Position numbers and translations under genes: made by a program. The notes under the pieces are model-generated. The model made no database searches, was not told where the DNA came from, and was given only the letters and a program-made list of their open reading frames with translations. A stretch of DNA of 50,852 bases, taken from a virus. Position 1 is the first letter of the stretch; each line of letters opens with the position of its first letter. This document shows positions 22,129 through 28,794 of the stretch, piece after piece. The stretch covers positions 12,032 through 62,883 of IMG/VR virus record IMGVR_UViG_3300030106_006257; one strand, written 5' to 3'.

Positions 22129-23477
22129 GTTTCTCTGCTCTCCTTAAATTTCTTCCATTTCTCTTTTAATAACTCGGACTGATTTTTTGTGTCTGTGGTA
22201 ACTTCGGCATTCGTATTTAATGGCAACACATTTATACTAACCTTGCTGGGGTCCATAAATATTGGATAAATAAGGCCATCGGGGCCATTACGGTTTTTCG
22301 CCACATAAACTCGCCCGGAGTTAGCGGCCTTATCTTCTACCGTCCTGGACACAGAAAATATAAAGTCAGCAACAAAACATTTAGAAAAAGCCTCCGAAAT
22401 TGACTCCATAGTAATAACTTCTGCGTTGAGACCGGACCTATTGGTCTGGGACGCTGTCCACAGTGGACAATCAAAGTCCTGTGCGATTGCCCGCATCTCT
22501 TCATAAATAGATTCCAACTCATTTCTTTTCTCTCTTTGATTGTGTATTGGACGTAAAAGATCACCATAATCAACAATGATCATGTCAGGTTCCACCCCCT
22601 TCGTCTTTAGCTTCTCCAGGTGGTTTCTAATTGTATTGGTGGTCGCAGATTTGGTCGAATATTCTTTCACAAAAAGAGTGCCATCAAGCTCTTTTACCGA
22701 TTCATAGATCAAGTCCTTAAAGGAGACCAGGCTGTCCAGAGGAACCTTGGTGAGGCAGCTATCATACCTATTAGCTATGATCGTATCGCCCAACTCCAGA
22801 GTGTAATGAATAACGGTTTTCCCATGCTTGAGAGCACTAGCGCCAAGATGCACGAGGACCATTGACTTTCCAGCGCCAGTTGGAGCGATGACGACGCCTA
22901 GCTCGCCCTTCCCAAGGCCACCCCGACATATACCATTAATCTCGCTCCAGCCCGTGGTAACAGGGTCTCTGTGTTTGAATTCGAACCTTTGTTCAAAGTC
23001 TTTTAAGTAATCGTACCCGTGGTCTGTGCTCAGGCCAAGACTAAGGGCATCATTAATAATTTTAGATATCTCGTCAAAAGAAGAGGCCTGCAACAAGTCG
23101 ACCGATTTAAGCATAGCCTCTTTTAATTTTTGCTTTTTGCAAAACTCCAAAGATGTTTCTTTTATGTATTCTGGGCCCTCCACCTCGCTGGTTTGCACCC
23201 TAGCATAGTAATCTTTTAATTGGGTCAGCAGGGCCTCGTTATCGCTGTCCATCGACCTTATGATTGTGGTCATGGTCTTATAGGTCGGGTGGACCTTGTA
23301 TTTGTTCCTGTAGCTTTGTATTTCGCCAACGAATAGACGTAAATAATTATACTCTAAAAAGTTTAAGTCTAGGACTTCAAACATTTGATCAGAAAAAGGC
23401 CTATCCTGCAACAGAAGCTGGCATAGGCCTTCCTGGAAGTTCCTCCCGAACTTTCCAAAATTAACATTGTTCTTCAT
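22125..23477 (-). CDS. Replicative DNA helicase, DnaB/T4 gp41 type
   Basis: A 450-residue helicase. The N-terminal 150 residues are helical; then the RecA-like motor has Walker A APTGAGKS (about residues 195-202), the H1a-type HYTLELGD, Walker B MIIVDYGD, and the Q-rich motif WTASQTNRSG. It forms a hexamer that unwinds DNA ahead of the polymerase. Unlike bacterial DnaB it lacks an obvious linker helix signature, and it is closest in layout to T4 gp41. It starts an operon with the class II RNR behind a sigma70-like promoter. Confidence 0.9.
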   Translation of the reverse strand: MKNNVNFGKFGRNFQEGLCQLLLQDRPFSDQMFEVLDLNFLEYNYLRLFVGEIQSYRNKYKVHPTYKTMTTIIRSMDSDNEALLTQLKDYYARVQTSEVEGPEYIKETSLEFCKKQKLKEAMLKSVDLLQASSFDEISKIINDALSLGLSTDHGYDYLKDFEQRFEFKHRDPVTTGWSEINGICRGGLGKGELGVVIAPTGAGKSMVLVHLGASALKHGKTVIHYTLELGDTIIANRYDSCLTKVPLDSLVSFKDLIYESVKELDGTLFVKEYSTKSATTNTIRNHLEKLKTKGVEPDMIIVDYGDLLRPIHNQREKRNELESIYEEMRAIAQDFDCPLWTASQTNRSGLNAEVITMESISEAFSKCFVADFIFSVSRTVEDKAANSGRVYVAKNRNGPDGLIYPIFMDPSKVSINVLPLNTNAEVTTDTKNQSELLKEKWKKFKESRET

Positions 23478-23495
23478 ACTTCTTCCCCCGCACTC

Positions 23496-23524
23496 TAAAT
23501 ATTATGCCCCGCTGCCTTTGTCAA
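23496..23524 (-). promoter_or_regulatory. Sigma70-like promoter for helicase-RNR
   Basis: Minus strand TTGACA (23519-23524, perfect -35, overlapping the nuclease stop), 17-base spacer, TATTTA (23496-23501), followed by GGGGGAAGAAGT before the helicase ATG. Confidence 0.6.
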
Positions 23525-24483
23525 TTATTTTTATGCTCAAAAATGATTTTTCTGAACGTTCTGTCGAGCGTACTGTGGTCCCAATCTCCAAAGCCGTCAT
23601 AGAACATCATTTTAATAAATTCCATTCTATTATAAATCATTTCACAATTATCCATAATGTAATTTATTTTACTACAGATCTTAGCAGACAAAGCAGGTGC
23701 GCTTAGTTGCATCATTCTATAATTTTTACTAATAACATCAGCTTTGTCAATGATGTTGTTGTGAACAATTAATTTATTTTCGACATCGACACAAAAATCA
23801 ACTAATTCATCTATTGTATAAGACTTCTCCTGTAGAAGAAATGGAAACCTTTTGGCCACGGTCTTTAACCCGGCACCACCGACCCCTTTAATGCCATCGC
23901 TTCGGTCGCCCGAGAGCGCCCTAGCCAAAACAAAATTATTCGGGTGTATGGCATACCGATCAAGTATATCGTTTTTATTTATTATCTCTTTCTGGGAAGG
24001 TCTGTATACGACCGTCTTATTGTCACAAAGCTGGTAGAAGTCCTTGTCGCTAGATACGATAATCTTTTGATAGTCCTTTAACCTGTGGCTTTGGGCTATA
24101 TAAGCGATGACATCATCCGCCTCCACCTGCTCGTAAGAAAACTGTCCCACCGGCATTAAGTTAAGATATTCAATCAACTGCGCCTGTTGCCAGAATTTAT
24201 TGTAGACCTCTTCGGATTCGGACAGGTTCCTTATTTCTCTGTTCAACCTTAGCGGCTTCCTGCCAGATTTATAGTTTTTGTCCATTGTCCGACGCTTCTT
24301 CGAACCGCCAGCACCATCCCAGACGAGAAATATCTTAGTTGGTCCTGTTTCACGACATATCTTTTGAAAGGTCTTTAAAAAACCTTTGAGGCCGCCAATT
24401 GGATTCCCGTTGATCGAAACGCTAGGGTCAACAATGTACGACCTCAAGTATAGATTCATGCAATCTACAATTAGGGCCCTCAT
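23521..24483 (-). CDS. 5'-3' exonuclease / RNase H (FEN-like, T4 rnh type)
   Basis: A 320-residue structure-specific nuclease. The N-terminal acidic site LIVDCMNLYLRS, then WDGAGGSKKRR, the EADDVIAYIA motif, SSDKDFYQL and the helix-turn-helix with GDRSDGIKGVGGAGLKT are all present. T4 RNase H, the closest well-studied relative, removes RNA primers and flaps on the lagging strand. The gene starts immediately after the recA stop, so the two are co-expressed. It supplies the 5' nuclease activity that the family A polymerase here lacks. Confidence 0.9.
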   Translation of the reverse strand: MRALIVDCMNLYLRSYIVDPSVSINGNPIGGLKGFLKTFQKICRETGPTKIFLVWDGAGGSKKRRTMDKNYKSGRKPLRLNREIRNLSESEEVYNKFWQQAQLIEYLNLMPVGQFSYEQVEADDVIAYIAQSHRLKDYQKIIVSSDKDFYQLCDNKTVVYRPSQKEIINKNDILDRYAIHPNNFVLARALSGDRSDGIKGVGGAGLKTVAKRFPFLLQEKSYTIDELVDFCVDVENKLIVHNNIIDKADVISKNYRMMQLSAPALSAKICSKINYIMDNCEMIYNRMEFIKMMFYDGFGDWDHSTLDRTFRKIIFEHKNN

Positions 24484-25608
24484 CTATTCGTCTTCAGAGC
24501 CCTGATTCACATCATAGAACGCCGTGGCATCTCCCTCTCGCGATGAGAACTTTTGTATAACCTCTTCGTCCATGACTTCTAAAATACGAGATTTAAATTT
24601 ATCGTCGCCTAAAAGTTCAAGCCATTTAGAAGATTGAAACTTCTGTTCTGTTCCATCTTTATATTTGAGTATATACCATGCGCCCTTTTGCTCGACATGT
24701 TCCGAGTTCTTAATCGCGCCCAGCCAACTCTGTTCGTCTTGAATGACAGCGTCTTCCGTGCCCCACATAATTTTAAAGGCACACTCTCTCCCTTCTGTAC
24801 CAAAGCGAGACTTTTTAATCCTAGCCTTAACCTCAGACCCGACCCTGTACCCTTTATCGTCCATCACATAAGATTTCTTGGCTCTTCGAGGATAGAGCCA
24901 AATACGTAAAGAATATGCGTATGGCAGAGCTTTGCCTCCAGGCGTAACGTGCGGGTTCAAAAGCAAGTCGGCTGTATTATTCGAAATATTTGTCTTAAGT
25001 TGGTTCAGAGCCAAAATTGTACTGTTCGCGTTGGCCACTGGTATAACGAGCTTCTTCATACCTTTAGACAGAATTCTTGCCTTGACGGCCATAGAAGACT
25101 GTGGGTTGAAATCGCCCTCGGTGTCGGAAACACAAGGAGTGTTCGCAACGCTATCCCAAATAAAGAAAACCCTCTCTTCGTGGCTGATAATTGTCTCAAT
25201 GGATTCTAAAACAAACTCAACCGATTCCGCCTGAACATAGATCAGGTCTTGCAGGGACACACCCGTCTTTTCCAAAAAGTCTGAGTCGATCGCACTCTCG
25301 GAGTCAAAGTATACTACTTTCAGTCCCTTTTTCTGTGCGTTCGCTGCTATCTGTGCCGCCATATAACTCTTGCCGGTAGACTCAAGCCCAGCTATTTCAA
25401 CAATTTTGCCGAGTGGAATCCCTGCGAGCTTCCCCTTGCAAATTATTCCATCCAACCACCTAGAGCCGGTTGAAACCCACTCTTTAACATCGGTTGGGTT
25501 ATCATCTTCCAATGAATAGGCCACTTCAGAACCCGATTTTTTATTTAGCATCTTTCTGATATCTTCGCTGGACAATCCTCCAACTCGTACTTTCTGTGAC
25601 CTAGCCAA
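24484..25608 (-). CDS. RecA/UvsX-type recombinase
   Basis: A 374-residue recombinase. Walker A is GLESTGKSYMAA, the Walker B-like strand VFFIWDSVAN is followed by the conserved helix, and L2 region NQLKTNISNN and TPGGKALPYAY are typical of RecA. It coats single-stranded DNA and drives strand exchange in recombination-dependent replication and repair. The start is TTG 25608 with AGGAGG four bases upstream; the ATG at 25638, which would add ten residues, lies inside a hairpin and lacks a ribosome site. C-terminus is long and acidic, as in RecA. Confidence 0.9.
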   Translation of the reverse strand: MARSQKVRVGGLSSEDIRKMLNKKSGSEVAYSLEDDNPTDVKEWVSTGSRWLDGIICKGKLAGIPLGKIVEIAGLESTGKSYMAAQIAANAQKKGLKVVYFDSESAIDSDFLEKTGVSLQDLIYVQAESVEFVLESIETIISHEERVFFIWDSVANTPCVSDTEGDFNPQSSMAVKARILSKGMKKLVIPVANANSTILALNQLKTNISNNTADLLLNPHVTPGGKALPYAYSLRIWLYPRRAKKSYVMDDKGYRVGSEVKARIKKSRFGTEGRECAFKIMWGTEDAVIQDEQSWLGAIKNSEHVEQKGAWYILKYKDGTEQKFQSSKWLELLGDDKFKSRILEVMDEEVIQKFSSREGDATAFYDVNQGSEDE

Positions 25609-25631
25609 TGTTCCTCCTATAAAATAAAATT

Positions 25632-25661
25632 GAGGCATCTGTAACCCATGCCTCCCTGCGG
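25632..25661 (-). ncRNA. Structured RNA element, copy A (upstream of recA)
   Basis: On the minus strand CCGCAGG is followed by a 7-bp hairpin, GAGGCAT-loop GGGTTACAG-ATGCCTC, then an A/T-rich stretch and the AGGAGG of recA. A second copy at 26285-26315 has the same flank and loop but two changed base pairs (A-T to G-C, T-A to C-G), both compensated. It could be an mRNA regulatory hairpin or an attenuator; a weak T-rich tract follows. Confidence 0.6.
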
Positions 25662-25670
25662 CTGGACACG

Positions 25671-25967
25671 CTACTCTTCATCTGAATAGTCGGAATCCAC
25701 AGAATTTTTAACAGCTTCGTTGACTTGGTTCACAATTGCTGCCTCGTTGGCCTTTTCAGCAAGGCTCTCAGTCTTTGAAACTTCCACGACAATTTCTTCC
25801 GTGGCCTGCTCCTTGGACTCTTCAACAAGTTCTGCAATTGCTTGCGCAACGTCCTCATCGCCCTCAGTGGAACCGTTGCCGCCAAGATAAAGGGCCCAGA
25901 GGCCCACGCTCACAACGGCTACTCCGATCACGAGAAAGGTGCTCTTATTGTTTTTAATAAAATCCAT
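25671..25967 (-). CDS. Small membrane-anchored acidic protein
   Basis: A 98-residue protein: short basic start (MDFIKNNKS), one transmembrane helix about residues 10-29 (TFLVIGVAVVSVGLWALYLG), then an acidic, helical, periplasmic-facing tail (VAQAIAELVEESKEQATEEI). N-in, C-out topology follows the positive-inside rule. It lies two bases after a lipoprotein gene. Such a pair, membrane-anchored plus lipoprotein, resembles a two-component spanin system, but spanins usually sit by an endolysin; here the neighbours are recA and the ssDNA-binding protein. Confidence 0.5.
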   Translation of the reverse strand: MDFIKNNKSTFLVIGVAVVSVGLWALYLGGNGSTEGDEDVAQAIAELVEESKEQATEEIVVEVSKTESLAEKANEAAIVNQVNEAVKNSVDSDYSDEE

Positions 25968-25969
25968 GA

Positions 25970-26260
25970 TTATCCTCCCGTTCCAGTGCCGGTGGTTGTC
26001 GTGCCAGTGGTTCCAGTAGTGGTCCCTGTGGTCGTACCAGTGGTGGTCGTACCAGTGGTGGTCCCAGTAGTGGTCCCAGTAGTGGTAGTCACACCGGTGG
26101 TCGTGCCAGTGGTAACAGCGGTAGTGGTGGACGAATAAACAGCCGAATCAGCCGTATCATCTTCCTTGTCGCCGCATCCCGACAGAAAAGCTACTCCCAT
26201 GCAGAGTGCAACTCCGAAAATTGTGCCATAAACATGGTCACGATTAATAAATTCAAACAT
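25970..26260 (-). CDS. Lipoprotein with Thr-Gly repeat tail
   Basis: A 96-residue protein. A signal with hydrophobic core (TIFGVALCMGVAFLSGC) ends in the lipobox L-S-G-C, so it should be lipidated at Cys29. After a short acidic linker, more than half of the mature protein consists of Thr and Gly in runs such as TTTGTTTGTT. The DNA tract is a low-complexity imperfect repeat. The tail may be glycosylated or form an extended linker through the periplasm (inference). It follows the ssDNA-binding protein gene and a structured RNA element, and is co-transcribed with the membrane protein downstream. Confidence 0.55.
   Translation of the reverse strand: MFEFINRDHVYGTIFGVALCMGVAFLSGCGDKEDDTADSAVYSSTTTAVTTGTTTGVTTTTGTTTGTTTGTTTTGTTTGTTTGTTGTTTTGTGTGG
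25981..26120. repeat. Low-complexity Thr/Gly-coding repeat tract
   Basis: About 140 bases built from imperfect copies of hexamers like ccagtg and gtggtc (Thr and Gly codons on the minus strand). Prone to slippage and copy-number change; it is coding, not a CRISPR array. Confidence 0.7.
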
Positions 26261-26284
26261 ACTTATCTCCTTTAATAAAATAAT

Positions 26285-26315
26285 GGGGCACCTGTAAACC
26301 CGTGCCCCCCTGCGG
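26285..26315 (-). ncRNA. Structured RNA element, copy B (upstream of lipoprotein gene)
   Basis: CCGCAGG then stem GGGGCAC, loop GGGTTTACAG, stem GTGCCCC on the minus strand, placed after the ssDNA-binding protein stop and before the lipoprotein's AGGAG. It has the same layout as copy A: stop codon, CCGCAGG, hairpin, A/T stretch, ribosome site, start. Confidence 0.6.
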
Positions 26316-26330
26316 TGGTATTCTGCTGTT

Positions 26331-27119
26331 CTACTGAGACATAAGCTCCGCGAACTTAGATTCTACATCATTAGAGGTAGTGCTGGTTGAGCTATTGCCG
26401 GAGGAAACGTCATCTCCGTACTTAACCATATCTTCCTTCTCACTTTCGTCCTTAAGGTAGTTATCCAGGATCTGCCCCACCTCTTCAGGCGTCTTGCGCT
26501 CAAAGACAGTATCGTAATCAGGGATATTATTAAGCCAAGTGTTAATCTTCTCCTCGTCATCCGATGCCGGGGATCCGATAGTCATCTGGCCTTGGTTGTC
26601 AGGCGAGAACGAGGGGACAGGCAGAATGTCTGTCATCGGGAACTGCGCCCCTGGGGGCTTACCGTAAGTAATCTTAAGGTCGAGGCCCTTGTGGACATCA
26701 GTAACATCACCATATTCCTTGCTCATGCAGATCTTAACAAGAGTTTCGTATGCCTTCTTGCCGTAACCCCACAAACGAACGCCTTTGTCTTCTTCGCCCC
26801 GAACAATGACGGGGGTAAAGAAGCGCTGTTTGGCCATGAGCTTCTTTGCCATTTTAATGCTGTCCTCCGTGCCCTCATCAAAGAGGCCACGCACAAAGTC
26901 AGCCAGAGGATCGTCTTCGTTAAAATTTCTTTTAGGCGAAAGGAATCCACCCTTAGTGATTCCATAGTGGAACCAGTACTGCTTGAATGGATCTCCATCC
27001 GCAGTGGGAATAAGCCTAATGACCTGTTCGCCGTCCTTTGGTTTCCAAAAGACGGAATCCGACCTCTTATTCATAACTCTATCATAACTCTTTCTAAGTT
27101 TATCAAAATCAATACCCAT
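26331..27119 (-). CDS. Single-stranded DNA-binding protein, T4 gp32 type
   Basis: A 262-residue protein. The N-terminus MGIDFDKLRKSYDRVMNKR is basic as in the cooperativity domain of gp32; the core has FWKPKDGEQVIRLIPTADGD and the conserved PFKQYWFHYGITKGGFLSPK; the end is acidic and Ser/Thr rich before SKFAELMSQ. It protects single-stranded DNA and recruits replication proteins. The Zn-binding cysteines of T4 gp32 are missing (one Cys seen). It is the first gene behind a sigma70-like promoter and precedes recA by three genes. Confidence 0.8.
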   Translation of the reverse strand: MGIDFDKLRKSYDRVMNKRSDSVFWKPKDGEQVIRLIPTADGDPFKQYWFHYGITKGGFLSPKRNFNEDDPLADFVRGLFDEGTEDSIKMAKKLMAKQRFFTPVIVRGEEDKGVRLWGYGKKAYETLVKICMSKEYGDVTDVHKGLDLKITYGKPPGAQFPMTDILPVPSFSPDNQGQMTIGSPASDDEEKINTWLNNIPDYDTVFERKTPEEVGQILDNYLKDESEKEDMVKYGDDVSSGNSSTSTTSNDVESKFAELMSQ

Positions 27120-27152
27120 TTTTTTCTCCTTTTTATTTAGGTTAATTACCCT

Positions 27153-27182
27153 ATAGTAAAAGCCTTATGGAAACACTCCCAA
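27153..27182 (-). promoter_or_regulatory. Sigma70-like promoter for the ssDNA-binding protein gene
   Basis: Minus strand TTGGGA (27177-27182), 18-base spacer, TACTAT (27153-27158), in the 91-base gap before the gene, followed by AAAGGAG and ATG. The -35 box is weak. Confidence 0.45.
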
Positions 27183-27210
27183 GCTTTTCTATCGACAATC
27201 TAACATGAAC

Positions 27211-27474
27211 TTAAACACTGTCAAACGAATTTATCAAATTTTTCTTGGCTGCTTCACACAAAGGCTCCCCAATAGCCGTTCCCCAATCAAAAATTCTAAA
27301 ATTATTTTTATCCAAATCCCAAACTAGCTCCTTGCTTTCTTTTAAAGCAGAGCTTTTCCCTGTATTTTTAATCTTGCCCGCCAAGAACTTTTTTGGCAGA
27401 TCCTCCACCCTCACAAACCGCATAGTTCTTATATCACCATTCGTTTTTACAAAAGTACCAGTATAAATCTTCAT
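27211..27474 (-). CDS. Conserved small SH3-like phage protein, 87 aa
   Basis: An 87-residue protein starting MKIYTGTFVKTNGDIRTMRF, then VRVEDLPKKFLAGKIKN and RIFDWGTAIG. I recall this pattern (G-x-F-x-K-x-x-G-x-x-R-T-M and D-L-P) from small proteins in marine T4-like phages. The ATG at 27474 comes two bases after the upstream stop with GGAG before it; the longer reading begins in the preceding gene. Function unknown. Confidence 0.6.
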   Translation of the reverse strand: MKIYTGTFVKTNGDIRTMRFVRVEDLPKKFLAGKIKNTGKSSALKESKELVWDLDKNNFRIFDWGTAIGEPLCEAAKKNLINSFDSV

Positions 27475-27475
27475 T

Positions 27476-28381
27476 TTAACTCCAATCTTGAATTTTGTTT
27501 GTATACCACACTGAGTAGACGTAGTCACTCTCGTAGTTTGTAGAGTAAACGCCAAATGACACGTTGACCTCTTCCTCGGAGGACTCCTCTTTCATCTGTG
27601 AAGAGATAACGTTTAATAGGTCCTGATCTTCGTTGAGCTTCTGGTGGTTGATGCAATAGAAATACCTCTTGTGTCTCGGGAAATCTAAATCAAACATCAT
27701 TTTATTCTCCGAACTTTCCATCTCGTATAAACCAATTGTGCCAATTCTGCAAGAGGCTGGGACTTCCAGCTTGTTCTCGTAGATCGAACCAATATTGTAA
27801 TATACATTTATCATGTGGACTGTCGATGCAATAAGCTGATTCATTTTTTCAAAAAAGTTCATGATAGAAACTTTGTCCAACACTTTTTGGGTCATAGCAT
27901 TATCTACAATCAGCATGCGCTCAAAAAGACCAGACCTAGTGTACTCTTGTAATATTCCAAAAACAGTCCGGCCTATCCTCTTCCTGTCTTCTGAGAGCAG
28001 GGATAGGTCCGGTCGTACAAATAAAATTGTCACCTTCTTATCTTGTATTTGCTCTAAAAGGGCCAGTGCCATGCCAGATATATTACCAGAACCAGCTATA
28101 ATGAAAAGCACCTCTTCGCGAAGATCCTTAAAATACTCCGTTAGGTCAGGAGTATTTTTTTCATAATCCTCGGGGTTACTTTGTTCCGGAACATTAAGCT
28201 GATTAATATTTTTCCCAGATTCATCACCATAGTCACTTATAAAATCAAAATCACTATTAACACCAACATCAACCTTATAAATATTAATATACTGTGGGTA
28301 CTGCGAGAAAACCTCAGCTATTCTGGACCCTGCTGTACCTAAGCCAATAACATCCATTAATTCTTGCTCCCCAGCAGCCAC
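27476..28381 (-). CDS. Degenerate FtsZ/tubulin-like protein
   Basis: A 301-residue protein with the N-terminal nucleotide-binding pattern of FtsZ: VIGLGTAGSRIAEVF (T1, residues 11-25), a later strand LFIIAGSGNISGMALALLEQ where FtsZ has AGMGGGTGTGAA (T4), and VDNAMTQKVLDK (the region of H7). The T4 loop has lost the G-G-G-T-G signature, and I see no T7 Asp loop, so GTP hydrolysis is unlikely. Residues 43-52 (SDFDFISDYG) match the N-terminus of the second tubulin-like protein (45476-46510). It may be a regulator or partner of that protein. It sits with replication genes, overlapping the cytidylyltransferase gene. Confidence 0.55.
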   Translation of the reverse strand: MAAGEQELMDVIGLGTAGSRIAEVFSQYPQYINIYKVDVGVNSDFDFISDYGDESGKNINQLNVPEQSNPEDYEKNTPDLTEYFKDLREEVLFIIAGSGNISGMALALLEQIQDKKVTILFVRPDLSLLSEDRKRIGRTVFGILQEYTRSGLFERMLIVDNAMTQKVLDKVSIMNFFEKMNQLIASTVHMINVYYNIGSIYENKLEVPASCRIGTIGLYEMESSENKMMFDLDFPRHKRYFYCINHQKLNEDQDLLNVISSQMKEESSEEEVNVSFGVYSTNYESDYVYSVWYTNKIQDWS

Positions 28382-28794
28382 GAAGATGACTGTACCTTCT
28401 CACCAAGGTTGTCTATTAACTCAATTTCTAGCTCTTCGCAAGTTTCTCGTTCCGGGATTGTCTCGTTCGTTTGATCGCCCCCATTCGCGAAAGCCAATGT
28501 GAACATTCTTGTCAGAGTGTGTGTCTGGTTTAAGGCGTGTACGTATCTCAACGTCTCTCTCACCGTTGTATCCTTGTCGACAGAAAGTAATGCCACATCC
28601 ACAATCCTAAGAGACTTTACGATCAGGAGCCTTTCTTGTTCGGGCATAAACTCCTTTGAACCTTTTAGTTTTCTCTGCAAATCCGAGTTTACAATTACAC
28701 AAAGCTTATCACCATGAGACTTTGCATTTTCAAAGTATTCTATATGCCCCTTGTGTAGGGGATTAAAATAACCAGACACGATTACCGTTTTCAT
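28357..28794 (-). CDS. Cytidylyltransferase-like nucleotidyltransferase
   Basis: A 145-residue protein with VSGYFNPLHKGHIEYF, where H-K-G-H is the catalytic H-x-G-H of the cytidylyltransferase family, and later LKGSKEFMPEQERLLIVKSL, the conserved E-R segment. The family transfers CMP, AMP or similar to a phosphate or sugar, for example glycerol-3-phosphate cytidylyltransferase, the RfaE C-domain, or NMN adenylyltransferase. Substrate unknown; possible roles are nucleotide-sugar, lipid or NAD metabolism. Overlaps its neighbours on both sides, so part of the polymerase operon. Confidence 0.75.
   Translation of the reverse strand: MKTVIVSGYFNPLHKGHIEYFENAKSHGDKLCVIVNSDLQRKLKGSKEFMPEQERLLIVKSLRIVDVALLSVDKDTTVRETLRYVHALNQTHTLTRMFTLAFANGGDQTNETIPERETCEELEIELIDNLGEKVQSSSWLLGSKN

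Noticed and set aside
25608-25638. ATG at 25638 as the recA start
   Set aside because: It lies in the stem of the repeated hairpin and has no ribosome site, while TTG 25608 follows AGGAGG.
25981-26120. Repetitive tract that could suggest a CRISPR-like array
   Set aside because: No regular spacer-repeat spacing; it is an imperfect coding repeat of Thr and Gly codons.
25842-26138. Plus-strand frame encoding long runs of Pro and Val
   Set aside because: It is the antisense of the Thr-Gly repeat of the lipoprotein gene; the minus-strand frame has a signal, lipobox and ribosome site.
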